64,000 bases of DNA from Trueperaceae bacterium (GTDB lineage Bacteria > Deinococcota > Deinococci > Deinococcales > Trueperaceae), in contig PAMQ01000012.1 in NCBI GenBank assembly GCA_002707365.1, forward strand, positions 3,620 to 67,619, given 5' to 3'. The notes under the pieces were generated by a model. It was given only the letters and a program-made list of their open reading frames with translations. It was not told where the DNA came from and made no database searches. Positions 55,848 to 64,000 of this stretch are shown piece by piece. The translations under genes and the position numbers were made by a program. Each line of letters opens with the position of its first letter. The stretch's first letter is position 1.

Positions 55848-57353
55848 ATGCATTTATTTTCTACTGGAAACCTCCGATATAGCCTTGCCGCAAGCTTGTT
55901 AATGGCATCTGTGATGGGTATTGTTAGATTCTTTTTCGCTACACCAATACCACCAGATTTTCTTTATAGTCTACTTAGTAGATTGTTGGGTATTCCTTTT
56001 ATTTTTAACTTAATCCACAACCTGCCTTTTTCCCTCGATCGCTCCGCCAAGTACATCCTCTACGGCCTGGCGGTACTCATTTTCCTTTTATTTTTCTTTT
56101 TTATTGGCCTTTTCCAAAAAACCATGTGCCGATTTGTCGGTTATTTGGGAACTGCCATAATTTATGCGACTATTGCTATTTCCACGACAGGTCTTGTGCT
56201 ACTGCCGCTCCAGGGATTAGGATTTTTCGGTTTGTCACCAAACAACCTCTATTTCCCAGTGCTCTCAAGTCATTTTTGGGCGGGTGCATTAGGTTTCATT
56301 TTCATCTTCCCTGCGTTTCTTTTTAAACCTAAAGCCTTTCGGCCAAACCGGCGACAGGCTATCCGTAAGTCCTCTTTAGGCCTTCTTGCATTTTTTGTTT
56401 CTGCATCCGGCTTGACGTTCCTACAGAAGATTTCTGCTGATAACACCCTCTCAGATGGTTTTCTTAAAGGGGTAAAGGGGCTTTCCGAAAGATTAACTCC
56501 CACAAAAGACCATTATCAGGTTTCGAAAAATATCTTCAATCCGTCGCTATCGAAGAATAGTTGGACCCTAAAAGTAATTGGAAGGGTCAAAAACTCTTTG
56601 GATCTAACTCTGGACGATCTTAAAGCTCTCCCTTCAGTGGAGCGACCCAGCGGTTTAATCTGTATTTCTAATCCGGTTGGCGGATCACTAATAGGAAACA
56701 GCCTTTGGACGGGGGTTAGATTGGCAACGATTCTCGAAATCGCAGAAGTGAAAAATGACGCTAACGAAGTAGTAGCTAGGGCCGCTGATAATTACAGCGA
56801 TTCGTTTCCCTTGGACGCGGCTTTAAACCCCGGAACCATCCTGGCCTTTCTGCATAACGGCGACCCCTTGACGCGCAACCATGGTTATCCCGTCCGGATC
56901 TTGATACCAGGAATTTACGGTATCAAGAACGTGAAATGGGTAAAATCTATCAACTTAGCCTCTACTGACTATCTTGGGTATTGGCAGACCAGGGGCTGGA
57001 GTGATGAGGCTGTTGTAGAAACAATGAGCCGGATCGATACAAAGACTGCTACGATATTACCCAACGGCCAAGCCGCGATAGGTGGAATTGCCTTCGCTGG
57101 CTTAAGAGGAATATCGAGCGTAGAAGTTTCTATAGGCAACGAAATATTTTGGCAAAAAGCGCACTTAGAATTCCCATCCGATCCTTATTCTTGGACACGT
57201 TGGACCTACGCATGGGAAGCTGAATCAGGTCGTCACGCTGTCACAGTAAGGGCAACCGATGGTTCAGGTTTAATCCAAACACCAACTCGGCGAAAACCTT
57301 TGCCCGACGGTGCTACTGGTCACCACTCATTAAGAATCATGGTTCCCAGTTAA
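55848..57353 (+). CDS. Membrane-anchored molybdopterin-dependent oxidoreductase (sulfite-oxidase fold)
   Basis: 501 residues. Five or six hydrophobic helices occupy ~10-190. The soluble part has a Mo-binding domain ~235-400 (LKVIGRVKNSLDLTLDDLKA; the likely Mo-ligand Cys in GLICISNPVGGSLIG; NHGYPVRILIPGIYGIKNVK; DYLGYWQTRGW) and a C-terminal Ig-like dimerisation domain (~410-500, GIAFAGLRGISSVEVSIG, SWTRWTYAWEA). Electron donor or acceptor unknown; actinobacterial-type homologues share this membrane-plus-SUOX layout. Faces outside if the topology is as predicted. Confidence 0.85.
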   Translation: MHLFSTGNLRYSLAASLLMASVMGIVRFFFATPIPPDFLYSLLSRLLGIPFIFNLIHNLPFSLDRSAKYILYGLAVLIFLLFFFFIGLFQKTMCRFVGYLGTAIIYATIAISTTGLVLLPLQGLGFFGLSPNNLYFPVLSSHFWAGALGFIFIFPAFLFKPKAFRPNRRQAIRKSSLGLLAFFVSASGLTFLQKISADNTLSDGFLKGVKGLSERLTPTKDHYQVSKNIFNPSLSKNSWTLKVIGRVKNSLDLTLDDLKALPSVERPSGLICISNPVGGSLIGNSLWTGVRLATILEIAEVKNDANEVVARAADNYSDSFPLDAALNPGTILAFLHNGDPLTRNHGYPVRILIPGIYGIKNVKWVKSINLASTDYLGYWQTRGWSDEAVVETMSRIDTKTATILPNGQAAIGGIAFAGLRGISSVEVSIGNEIFWQKAHLEFPSDPYSWTRWTYAWEAESGRHAVTVRATDGSGLIQTPTRRKPLPDGATGHHSLRIMVPS

Positions 57354-57690
57354 TTGGCCTGATTCGATTGTTTATCAGAATCCACGACTGACGACATAAA
57401 CCATATAGATTGACTCGATTAGGGGAAGCAAATTAAATTACACTTAACGCTTTAGCGCTATGCCAAAGGCAAGCCTGATCAACATGCACACATTTTTCAC
57501 CAAGCCTGCGCATTATGGCACCCTTTCCCCTTTACACATAGTACTCACACCAATCCCCTCAATCTTGTAGGTGTTTGTCCCGGTGTTGTGACTAATGCTA
57601 ATATTAGGTCAATTGCACAAGTTACATTCGATACGGGTCCCTATTTTGTCCAGAATAGCAACCGACATTTGTTCTAGGAGAAATTTCTAT
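57354..57690. other. 337-bp region upstream of the RHH-kinase pair
   Basis: No gene supported. Two promoter-like pairs: TTGACT (57410-57415), 17 bases, TTAAAT (57433-57438); and TTGTCC (57575-57580), 18 bases, TAATAT (57599-57604). Neither is strong alone. Position and length suggest this is the control region of the pair at 57691-59780. Confidence 0.4.
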
Positions 57691-57906
57691 ATGCCGAAAC
57701 GCGACAAAAGCAAACGACTTCAGGTGGTTATTACCGAAGAACAAGATTCCATGCTCACGAAAACTGCTTACCAATTATCCAATCCCGAGCGCTTGGTCTC
57801 AAAGAGCGAGGTAGTCCGTCTAGGTATTGAAATGTTGAACCGAGCCGTTGAAACAGGAGACTTGGAACCTAACCTTGTCAACACTATCGACGAGGAAGCT
57901 TCTTAA
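57691..57906 (+). CDS. Small ribbon-helix-helix-like protein
   Basis: 71 residues from ATG 57691, which lies ten bases after TAGGAG. The longer frame to 57595 has no ribosome site. Basic N-terminus (MPKRDKSKRLQVVITEEQDS), a beta-strand then two helices (MLTKTAYQLS; SKSEVVRLGIEMLNRAVETG) fit the CopG/Arc ribbon-helix-helix fold, so DNA binding is likely. It is 14 bases upstream of a protein kinase gene. No toxin partner is visible. Confidence 0.7.
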   Translation: MPKRDKSKRLQVVITEEQDSMLTKTAYQLSNPERLVSKSEVVRLGIEMLNRAVETGDLEPNLVNTIDEEAS

Positions 57907-57920
57907 GTCCCGAAGGATAG

Positions 57921-59780
57921 ATGTTTAATCCAGGCGATCTCATCAACGATCGTTACGAAATTCTCGGTCTTCTTGGTAAGGGCGGGATGGCGCATGTCTT
58001 TCGAATACGTGACCAGGTATTAGAACGCGAAGCTGCCCTTAAGGTACTTAGGCCCCACCTAACAGAAGCTGACAGCGGTCGGTTTAGGCGTGAAATACGT
58101 GCCCTGGCTCAGTTAAACCATCCTGGAGTAGTAAGTATATTTGATTTAGGCCGATCTGACCTTGTGTTTTTTGTCATGGAATTGGTTACTGGCGGCCCGA
58201 TCACTGACCTCGGTCCTTTAGAAACCAATCCAGAAAAACTAGAGGGTCTGTTAACGGTGGCTATCCAGGTAGCCGATACGTTGGGATACGTACATCGCCT
58301 TGGAATGGTACACCGAGATTTAACTCCCCGAAACATACTTTTAACCGCCTCAGGACAACCGAAAGTGATGGATTTTGGATTGGTCCTACTGACCGAAACG
58401 AGTCAAAACCTAACGCGAACTGGCCTCACCCTAGGCACCCCCCACTACATGGCTCCTGAACAGGCTACAGGTACCGCCACTGGATTTCAGGCCGACCTAT
58501 ATGCCCTTGGGGCTGTTTTATACAAGATGATTACGGGAGTCACCCCATTCGACGCGGATAACGACCAAGCCGTTCTTTACCACCACGTTTACACTGACTT
58601 AATACCCGCAATCGAAGTTAACCCAACCATCCCTTTGTCTCTTAGCCAACTAATTGCTAACTTACTAGAAAAATCCCCATCAGCCCGCCCTGGGTCTGCA
58701 TATGTTGTTGCTGATGCACTTCGCGCTATCCGACGCCAATGTTTAACCGATTCAGCATCACTATATCTTGGTGGCCCATCAAGGCAAGCATATTTCCCCG
58801 ATGGACCACCGGTCGGCATAGGCTTAGCTAAGCGTTGGTCAATTAAGTTAGATTCTGGTCCACAATGGCCCTCTGGTCTCGCTATAGGTAACGGTCATCT
58901 TTTAGTTGGCCAACGACTAGATAAATTGACTTCACTACGGCTGACTGACGGGGAACTACATTTATCGATTCCCACCTCTGACGAAGTCTATCTTCCACCC
59001 CAACTCTATAATGGGAATCTATACATCCCACTTAGAGATGGTAGGTGCCAAACGCACTCCTGGCCTGACGGAAACTATATAGAAAAGTTTGAAGACAATA
59101 CGTGTGGACTCCTACCATTGGGTGATCGGCTAATATTCGCTAAATCTGATGGCACAGTTAAGTGCTCTTTAAATACCGCTGACACCCTATGGGAAACAGC
59201 GTTACCCTCTGTACCGCTAAATTCTCCAATCTTCCACGAAGGCTTTCTTTTCATAACGACTAGCAATGGGTGGTTACATTGTTTAAATCCCAATACCGGA
59301 ATTGAGGTGTTCCGAGTGGAAGTCGGCCCAATGAAAGCTGGTCCTTTGGGTTACCGCGGAGTCATTCTTTTATCTGAAGCCAATGGTGCTCTTCACGCAT
59401 TCGATTTACACGCCCGTGAGACTCTCTGGAGTTATGACTTCGAGGGGGCTTTATGGTCATCTCCAGCAGCGTGGAATGGTTTAGTCTTTTCTGCTTCCTG
59501 GGGAAAGGACCTCCATTGTTTAAACCTAGCCACCGGGGAGGACGTATGGGAAACGACCTTACCTGGACCGGTTACGGCTACCCCAGTCCTATCGGGAGGG
59601 GTCCTGTATGTACCTACCGAAACGGGGCAGCTCCTTGGATTTGAGGCTCGAACTGGATCGCCACTTTTTTCAGAGCAAATATCAGCCAACCCTATTCAAT
59701 CAAGCCCATTGATCACATCGGGTCGGGTTTATGTGGCTTCTTTAGACGGTACCGTTTCATCGTTCGAACCGGTAATTTAG
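57921..59780 (+). CDS. Serine/threonine protein kinase with C-terminal PQQ-type beta-propeller
   Basis: 619 residues. Hanks-type kinase ~1-275: glycine loop LGKGGMAHVFRI, VAIK-type lysine in REAALKVLRPHL, catalytic loop MVHRDLTPRNILL (~129), KVMDFGLVLL (~151), GTPHYMAPEQATG. The HRD loop reads HRDLTPRN, not HRDLKPxN: the Lys is replaced by Thr. Residues ~305-619 hold about seven PQQ/quinoprotein-like blades (for example LHCLNPNTGIEVFRVEVGPM; LHCLNLATGEDVWETTLPGP). No transmembrane helix between the two, unlike PknB or PknD, so it may be a cytosolic sensor kinase. Confidence 0.9.
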   Translation: MFNPGDLINDRYEILGLLGKGGMAHVFRIRDQVLEREAALKVLRPHLTEADSGRFRREIRALAQLNHPGVVSIFDLGRSDLVFFVMELVTGGPITDLGPLETNPEKLEGLLTVAIQVADTLGYVHRLGMVHRDLTPRNILLTASGQPKVMDFGLVLLTETSQNLTRTGLTLGTPHYMAPEQATGTATGFQADLYALGAVLYKMITGVTPFDADNDQAVLYHHVYTDLIPAIEVNPTIPLSLSQLIANLLEKSPSARPGSAYVVADALRAIRRQCLTDSASLYLGGPSRQAYFPDGPPVGIGLAKRWSIKLDSGPQWPSGLAIGNGHLLVGQRLDKLTSLRLTDGELHLSIPTSDEVYLPPQLYNGNLYIPLRDGRCQTHSWPDGNYIEKFEDNTCGLLPLGDRLIFAKSDGTVKCSLNTADTLWETALPSVPLNSPIFHEGFLFITTSNGWLHCLNPNTGIEVFRVEVGPMKAGPLGYRGVILLSEANGALHAFDLHARETLWSYDFEGALWSSPAAWNGLVFSASWGKDLHCLNLATGEDVWETTLPGPVTATPVLSGGVLYVPTETGQLLGFEARTGSPLFSEQISANPIQSSPLITSGRVYVASLDGTVSSFEPVI

Positions 59781-59930
59781 GGCAACTAACCGAACGACCA
59801 TTTGCTAACTGTTTTTACGAGTATGTGATTTACCTGCTAAATCGGTCCTTGCAGTTTAATCAGGATAGCCCTATCAACTACATTCAGTTCGTAGCGATTG
59901 CCATAATAATTCACCCGCATCCTATTTAAG

Positions 59931-61514
59931 TTATCGAGAATAATTTATAGGCGGGGTGACTCCCTCATTCAATAGTTTGTATTCTATAGCGTCAATAAGG
60001 GCTTCATACGAAGCCTCAATGATAGAGGTGCTTGCCCCAACGGTGGTCCACCGCTGAGCCCCATCCGACATTTCTACAAGCACTCGTACCACACTAGCGG
60101 TACCAGTCTCAGCCCCAGCCAGAACGCGAACCTTGTAGTCAACCAATTCAAGTTCCGAAATACAAGGGAAAAATGGTATCAATGCCTTATCCAGAGCCCG
60201 AGCGAGAGCGTTTACAGGTCCATCCCCATCTGCCGCAGTATGTTCCGCTTGGCCACCCACCTCAATCCTTATACTGGCTTCGCACCGAGGTTCGCGATCG
60301 ATATCCGACTGATCTATGATTACTGTATAACCATGAAGGACAAAAAACGGTAGATGATCTCCCCTCACTTTTCTGACCATCAGATGATACGAAGCTTCAG
60401 CTCCTTCAAACGCATAGCCTCTATTTTCTAGTTCCTTCATACGCTCTACGACTTTAGTAGCTTCCACACCATCAAGTGGTCGCTCTCCTAATTCAGAGGC
60501 TTTGGCCACAACATTAGCGCGCCCCGAAAGGTCCGATACCAACACCCGCCGCATATTTCCAACTAAGCCCGGGTCAACATGTTCATAGGTCTCGGGTCTC
60601 TTATTTATCGCCGAAACATGAACCCCTCCCTTGTGGGCGAATGCTGCATCTCCTACATAAGGAGCCCGCGCACTAGGGGGCAAGTTGGCCCTTTCATCGA
60701 TGTACCGAGAAAGCTCTCTTAGGTTTTTAAGTTTTTGGGGTTGCTCGAAACCCATTTTAAGCTCTAGATTCGCCAATACGCTGATGAGATTAGTGTTTCC
60801 ACATCTTTCGCCGTAGCCATTCATAGTGCCTTGAATATGGTTTGCCCCAGCTTCAACTGCACAGAGTGAATTAGCTACAGCCAATTCACTATCGTTATGG
60901 GCATGGATTCCTATGGAAAGAGCCGGAAAACGTTTAACTACTCTCCGCACCTTACTCTCGATGAAAGAAGGTAAACAACCCCCATTTGTATCGCATAATA
61001 CGAGGCGTCTCGCACCGGCTTCCACGGCTGCCTCTAGGGTTTGATCTGCATATTCGGAATCCGCCCGCCACCCATCAAAATAGTGTTCCGCGTCATAAAT
61101 GACTTCTCTCCCTTGATCAACCATAAAAGCAACCGATTTACGAATCATATCCAGGTTCTGATCAAGAGTCGTCTGAAGCGCTTCCGTAACGTGAAGAGTC
61201 CACGATTTACCAAAAATGGTCACGAAAGGGGTACCTGCTTCTAAAAGAGCTTGTAGGTTGGAATCCTCCTCAGGAGGAATGCCCTTCCGGCTAGTCGAAC
61301 CAAAAGCCGTAAGGCGCGCACGCTCGATAGGGACATCTTTCATAGCCTCGAAAAACGTCATATCTTTGGGGTTCGACCCTGGCCACCCGCCTTCGATAAA
61401 ATCTACTCCGAAGGCATCCAGCCGTTGGGCAATTGCAATTTTGTCAGCACTAGTAAACGCAATCCCTTGACCCTGCGTACCATCCCTAAGCGTCGTATCA
61501 TAAATTTCGATCAC
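59931..61514 (-). CDS. cimA: (R)-Citramalate synthase
   Basis: 527 residues from GTG 61514, preceded by GGGAAG; an earlier TTG at 61556 would overlap leuA. Makes citramalate from pyruvate and acetyl-CoA, a threonine-independent route to isoleucine. VIEIYDTTLRDGTQGQGIAF, IEGGWPGSNPKDMTFFEAMK, HYFDGWRADSEYADQTLEAA, LCDTNGGCLPSFI, IGIHAHNDSELAVANSLCAV and a C-terminal LeuA-type dimer domain (~400-527). The GGWPGSNPKD motif separates this group from LeuA and homocitrate synthase. 28 bases downstream of leuA. Confidence 0.93.
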   Translation of the reverse strand: MIEIYDTTLRDGTQGQGIAFTSADKIAIAQRLDAFGVDFIEGGWPGSNPKDMTFFEAMKDVPIERARLTAFGSTSRKGIPPEEDSNLQALLEAGTPFVTIFGKSWTLHVTEALQTTLDQNLDMIRKSVAFMVDQGREVIYDAEHYFDGWRADSEYADQTLEAAVEAGARRLVLCDTNGGCLPSFIESKVRRVVKRFPALSIGIHAHNDSELAVANSLCAVEAGANHIQGTMNGYGERCGNTNLISVLANLELKMGFEQPQKLKNLRELSRYIDERANLPPSARAPYVGDAAFAHKGGVHVSAINKRPETYEHVDPGLVGNMRRVLVSDLSGRANVVAKASELGERPLDGVEATKVVERMKELENRGYAFEGAEASYHLMVRKVRGDHLPFFVLHGYTVIIDQSDIDREPRCEASIRIEVGGQAEHTAADGDGPVNALARALDKALIPFFPCISELELVDYKVRVLAGAETGTASVVRVLVEMSDGAQRWTTVGASTSIIEASYEALIDAIEYKLLNEGVTPPINYSR

Positions 61515-61542
61515 ATTATACTTCCCGAAAAACAGATGTAAA

Positions 61543-63090
61543 TTAAGGTGTCCCAACCCCAGAAGATCTTTTCAACGAACGACTATTCCCCACCACGAGT
61601 TTATTGAGAACATCAACGTATGCCTGGGCCGAAGCTTCAATCACATCAGTGGAGAGCCCACGACCTTGAGCTGTAACCCCTTCGCTGATAACCCGTATTG
61701 TAACTTCCCCTAGCGCATCCTTCCCGCTCCCAACGCTCCGTATTTCGTAAGTTTCTAACTGAATCGGTACTTGAGCAATTCGTTCTATCGCCCGATAAAT
61801 CGCATCGACAGGACCATCGCCAGTTCCAGCTTCTTCATATATCCCAGTATCGGTAGAAATGCGAACCGTCGCTACGGGCGTCATATGGGTACCGGATTGA
61901 AACTGGACGGCATCCAACCGGTAGGCTTCTGGAACGCGACTCGTTTCAGCGTCAACCAAAGCTTGTATGTCTTCAGTTGTGACGGTTTGCTTTCGATCGC
62001 ATAGATCCTTGAACTGCCGAAACAACAAATTTATTTCGTCGTCTTCGAGTGAGTTGCACCCTAGATCAATTAGCGTCTGTCGGAAAGCCCGTCTACCGGA
62101 ATGTTTACCCATCACAAGCACACCAGGGTCCCGACCGACCGTTTCCGCGCTCATGATTTCATATGTCTCTATAGCTTTTAACACTCCATCTTGATGAATT
62201 CCTGCTTCATGGGAAAAGGCGTTTTGTCCTACTATTGCCTTATTAGGCGGTACTAAGGTACCTGTATACATGGACACCATTCTTGATGCCCTGTATATCT
62301 CTTTTGTATCTACCCCGTGCTCATGACCCCAATGATCTCTCCGGGTGTTTAACGCCATAACAACCTCTTCAAGAGAGGTATTGCCGGCACGTTCCCCAAT
62401 ACCATTGATCGTGCATTCTATCTGGTTAGCACCGCTCCCGACAGCAGCAAGTGAATTCGCTACAGCTAATCCCAAATCATCATGGCAGTGGGTACTGATT
62501 GCTACCTTTTCGGCACCCGGTGTGTTTTTGATGATATCCGTTATTAGGGCCGCATACTCCTGTGGCATCCCGTACCCAACCGTATCAGGAATATTGATCG
62601 TAGTTGCACCCGCAGCGATTGCCGCCCCGTAAAGATCGTATAAAAACTGCCTATCGCTTCTCGTGCAATCTTGCGCGGAAAATTCGATATCTTCAGTGTA
62701 TTGCTTTGCAAGCCGGATACTATCCACAGAAGTCGCCAACACTTCATCCTCGGTTTTCCGAAGCATGTGTTCCAAGTGGATCTTGGAGCCGGAAGTAAAC
62801 ACATGAATTCTGCGCTTAGGTGCTGGCTTAAGAGCCTCAGCGGCCCTTTCTATATCCTCATTAGCCGTTCGTGCTAGACCACATATCACTGGGCCTTGCA
62901 CCTCACTGGCTATCCGGTGAACAGCTTCGAAATCTCCTTCGCTTGCGATGGGAAACCCAGCTTCGATAATATCAACCCCGAGTTTGGCTAATTGCTTAGC
63001 AATCGCAATCTTTTGTTCGGTGTTTAGAGCGACTCCCGGGGTTTGTTCACCATCGCGCAGAGTTGTGTCAAAAATCCTGATATAGGTCAT
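61543..63090 (-). CDS. leuA: 2-Isopropylmalate synthase
   Basis: 515 residues. First committed step of leucine synthesis. YIRIFDTTLRDGEQTPGVAL, IIEAGFPIASEGDFEAV, EFSAQDCTRSD, INIPDTVGYGMPQEYA, ISTHCHDDLGLAVANSLAAV (metal His), CTINGIGERAGNTSLEEVV, AFSHEAGIHQDGVLK, and a C-terminal LeuA dimer domain (~390-500) that binds feedback leucine. ATG at 63090; 45 bp after ilvC. Middle gene of ilvC-leuA-cimA. Confidence 0.96.
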   Translation of the reverse strand: MTYIRIFDTTLRDGEQTPGVALNTEQKIAIAKQLAKLGVDIIEAGFPIASEGDFEAVHRIASEVQGPVICGLARTANEDIERAAEALKPAPKRRIHVFTSGSKIHLEHMLRKTEDEVLATSVDSIRLAKQYTEDIEFSAQDCTRSDRQFLYDLYGAAIAAGATTINIPDTVGYGMPQEYAALITDIIKNTPGAEKVAISTHCHDDLGLAVANSLAAVGSGANQIECTINGIGERAGNTSLEEVVMALNTRRDHWGHEHGVDTKEIYRASRMVSMYTGTLVPPNKAIVGQNAFSHEAGIHQDGVLKAIETYEIMSAETVGRDPGVLVMGKHSGRRAFRQTLIDLGCNSLEDDEINLLFRQFKDLCDRKQTVTTEDIQALVDAETSRVPEAYRLDAVQFQSGTHMTPVATVRISTDTGIYEEAGTGDGPVDAIYRAIERIAQVPIQLETYEIRSVGSGKDALGEVTIRVISEGVTAQGRGLSTDVIEASAQAYVDVLNKLVVGNSRSLKRSSGVGTP

Positions 63091-63135
63091 GCTAGCGTCC
63101 CCTCATCATGCATGCCTCCGAGTATTGGGAGTCCC

Positions 63136-64000
63136 TTAATCACCGATAAAGGGCATCATACGACGCAGTCGCTTACCCACCTTACTTAATAAGGATTCCT
63201 CAGTATTGCGCCTACCCATTTTTAACCGCGGTTGACCAACCTGAAAATCGGTCAGATAATCCTTCGCAAATACACCGGCCTGTACGTCTTGTAATATGCG
63301 TTTCATTTCTGCCTGTGTTTGTTCCGTGACGACACGGGACCCTGTTACGTAATCGCCGTATTCTGCGGTATTCGATACGGAAAACCGCATTTTTTCTAGC
63401 CCGCCTTCATAGATGAGGTCAACGATAAGTTTCATTTCGTGAACACACTCAAAATATGCAACTTCAGGTTGGTAACCTGCGGCTACTAACGTATCGAAAC
63501 CTGATTTCATGAGTGCAGTGACCCCACCGCACAGGACCGCCTGCTCTCCGAAAAGATCAGTCTCGGTTTCCTCTTTGAATGTTGTTTCAATAACTCCGCC
63601 CCGAGTACCTCCGATAGCCTTTGCGTAGGCAAGTGCCCTTTGATGGGCAGTAGACGACGGATCCTGCTGAATGGCTAGCAGACAGGGCACACCGGCACCT
63701 TCGGTGAATACACGACGCACGAGGTGTCCAGGGCCTTTAGGAGCGATCATGAACACGTCGACACCCTCTGGAGCATTGATTTGTCCGAAGTGTACATTGA
63801 ATCCATGGGCGAATAGCAGAGCATTACCATCTTCCAAATGAGGTTCTATTTCTGTCTCATACACTGACCTCTGGACCTCGTCTGGTAGCAACACCATAAC
63901 TAGGTCACCAAGGCGAGCTGCCTCAGCTACTTCTACAACTTTTAGGCCTTTAGATTCAGCCTCATCCCAGGAATTTGATCCTTTTCTTAAGCCAACTATT
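63136..64000 (-). CDS. ilvC: Ketol-acid reductoisomerase, C-terminal part (runs off the window)
   Basis: About 288 residues are visible; the N-terminus with the dinucleotide GxGxxG motif lies beyond base 64000. Frame from the window edge reads [17 protein letters not shown], then [82 protein letters not shown] (metal Asp/Glu), [32 protein letters not shown]. Class I (short) enzyme; converts acetolactate to dihydroxyisovalerate for valine and leucine, and the analogous isoleucine step. Heads the operon with leuA and cimA. Confidence 0.95.
   Translation of the reverse strand, partial: IVGLRKGSNSWDEAESKGLKVVEVAEAARLGDLVMVLLPDEVQRSVYETEIEPHLEDGNALLFAHGFNVHFGQINAPEGVDVFMIAPKGPGHLVRRVFTEGAGVPCLLAIQQDPSSTAHQRALAYAKAIGGTRGGVIETTFKEETETDLFGEQAVLCGGVTALMKSGFDTLVAAGYQPEVAYFECVHEMKLIVDLIYEGGLEKMRFSVSNTAEYGDYVTGSRVVTEQTQAEMKRILQDVQAGVFAKDYLTDFQVGQPRLKMGRRNTEESLLSKVGKRLRRMMPFIGD

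Overview
This window looks like a chromosomal segment of a mid-GC, probably free-living marine or freshwater member of the Deinococcota (Deinococcus-Thermus), possibly Trueperaceae-like. The main support is a homocitrate synthase plus two-subunit homoaconitase of the Thermus-type alpha-aminoadipate lysine route. Further hints are an HspR-type MerR regulator next to a J-protein, AspRS next to AsnRS, and a dense set of single-copy bacterial housekeeping genes. The assignment is inferred from gene families; no search was run.

Layout. 1-1178 (-): N-terminal third of DNA polymerase III alpha. 1567-1727: tRNA-Cys and tRNA-Val. 1860-8536 (-): two tandem EamA transporters, a GH172/DUF2961 protein, a PLP aminotransferase, NAD(P)HX epimerase and YebC. 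8755-14473 (+): J-protein, HspR, SMC, biotin ligase. 14676-15689 (-): a tyrosine recombinase with a dif-like site just upstream. 15869-20389 (+): hisS, aspS, asnS. 20400-22764 (-): GerMN protein, N-acetylmuramoyl-alanine amidase, smpB. 23031-31606 (+): THUMP methyltransferase, a fused 5-oxoprolinase/hydantoinase, and the lysine genes. 31607-34660: a small accessory patch (PhyH dioxygenase, DeoC/LacD aldolase) beside tRNA-Met. 35185-39475 (+): complete glycine cleavage gcvT-H-PA-PB. 39561-39941 (-): A-type Fe-S carrier. 40075: tRNA-Trp. 40386-47347 (+): nfeD, floA, unknown, phoH, pgpH, ybeY, dgkA, cdd. 47385-57353 (+): TPR protein, hisC-hisB-hisH, SPOR protein, rapZ, yvcK, a membrane protein and a membrane molybdopterin oxidoreductase. 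57691-59780 (+): ribbon-helix-helix protein and PQQ-propeller kinase. 59931-64000 (-): ilvC-leuA-cimA branched-chain operon.

Most notable signal. At 15723-15750 there is a 28-bp site with two 11-bp arms that are near-perfect inverted repeats around a 6-bp centre, the geometry of a dif site. It lies 33 bp upstream of the only Xer-type recombinase in the window. By eye, the + strand is G-rich to the left and C-rich further right whatever the gene direction, which is what a replication terminus looks like in this orientation. Together these suggest a chromosome-dimer-resolution locus in which one recombinase sits beside its own dif site, as described for XerS/difSL and XerH/difH.

Other points of interest are several unexplained inverted repeats in promoters (22-bp palindrome before tRNA-Cys; long dyad over the asnS promoter), an SMC with an LSVGE signature, a J-protein with half of the usual zinc-finger motifs, and a G-rich accessory patch beside tRNA-Met. 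No CRISPR array, insertion sequence, rRNA or prophage was seen.
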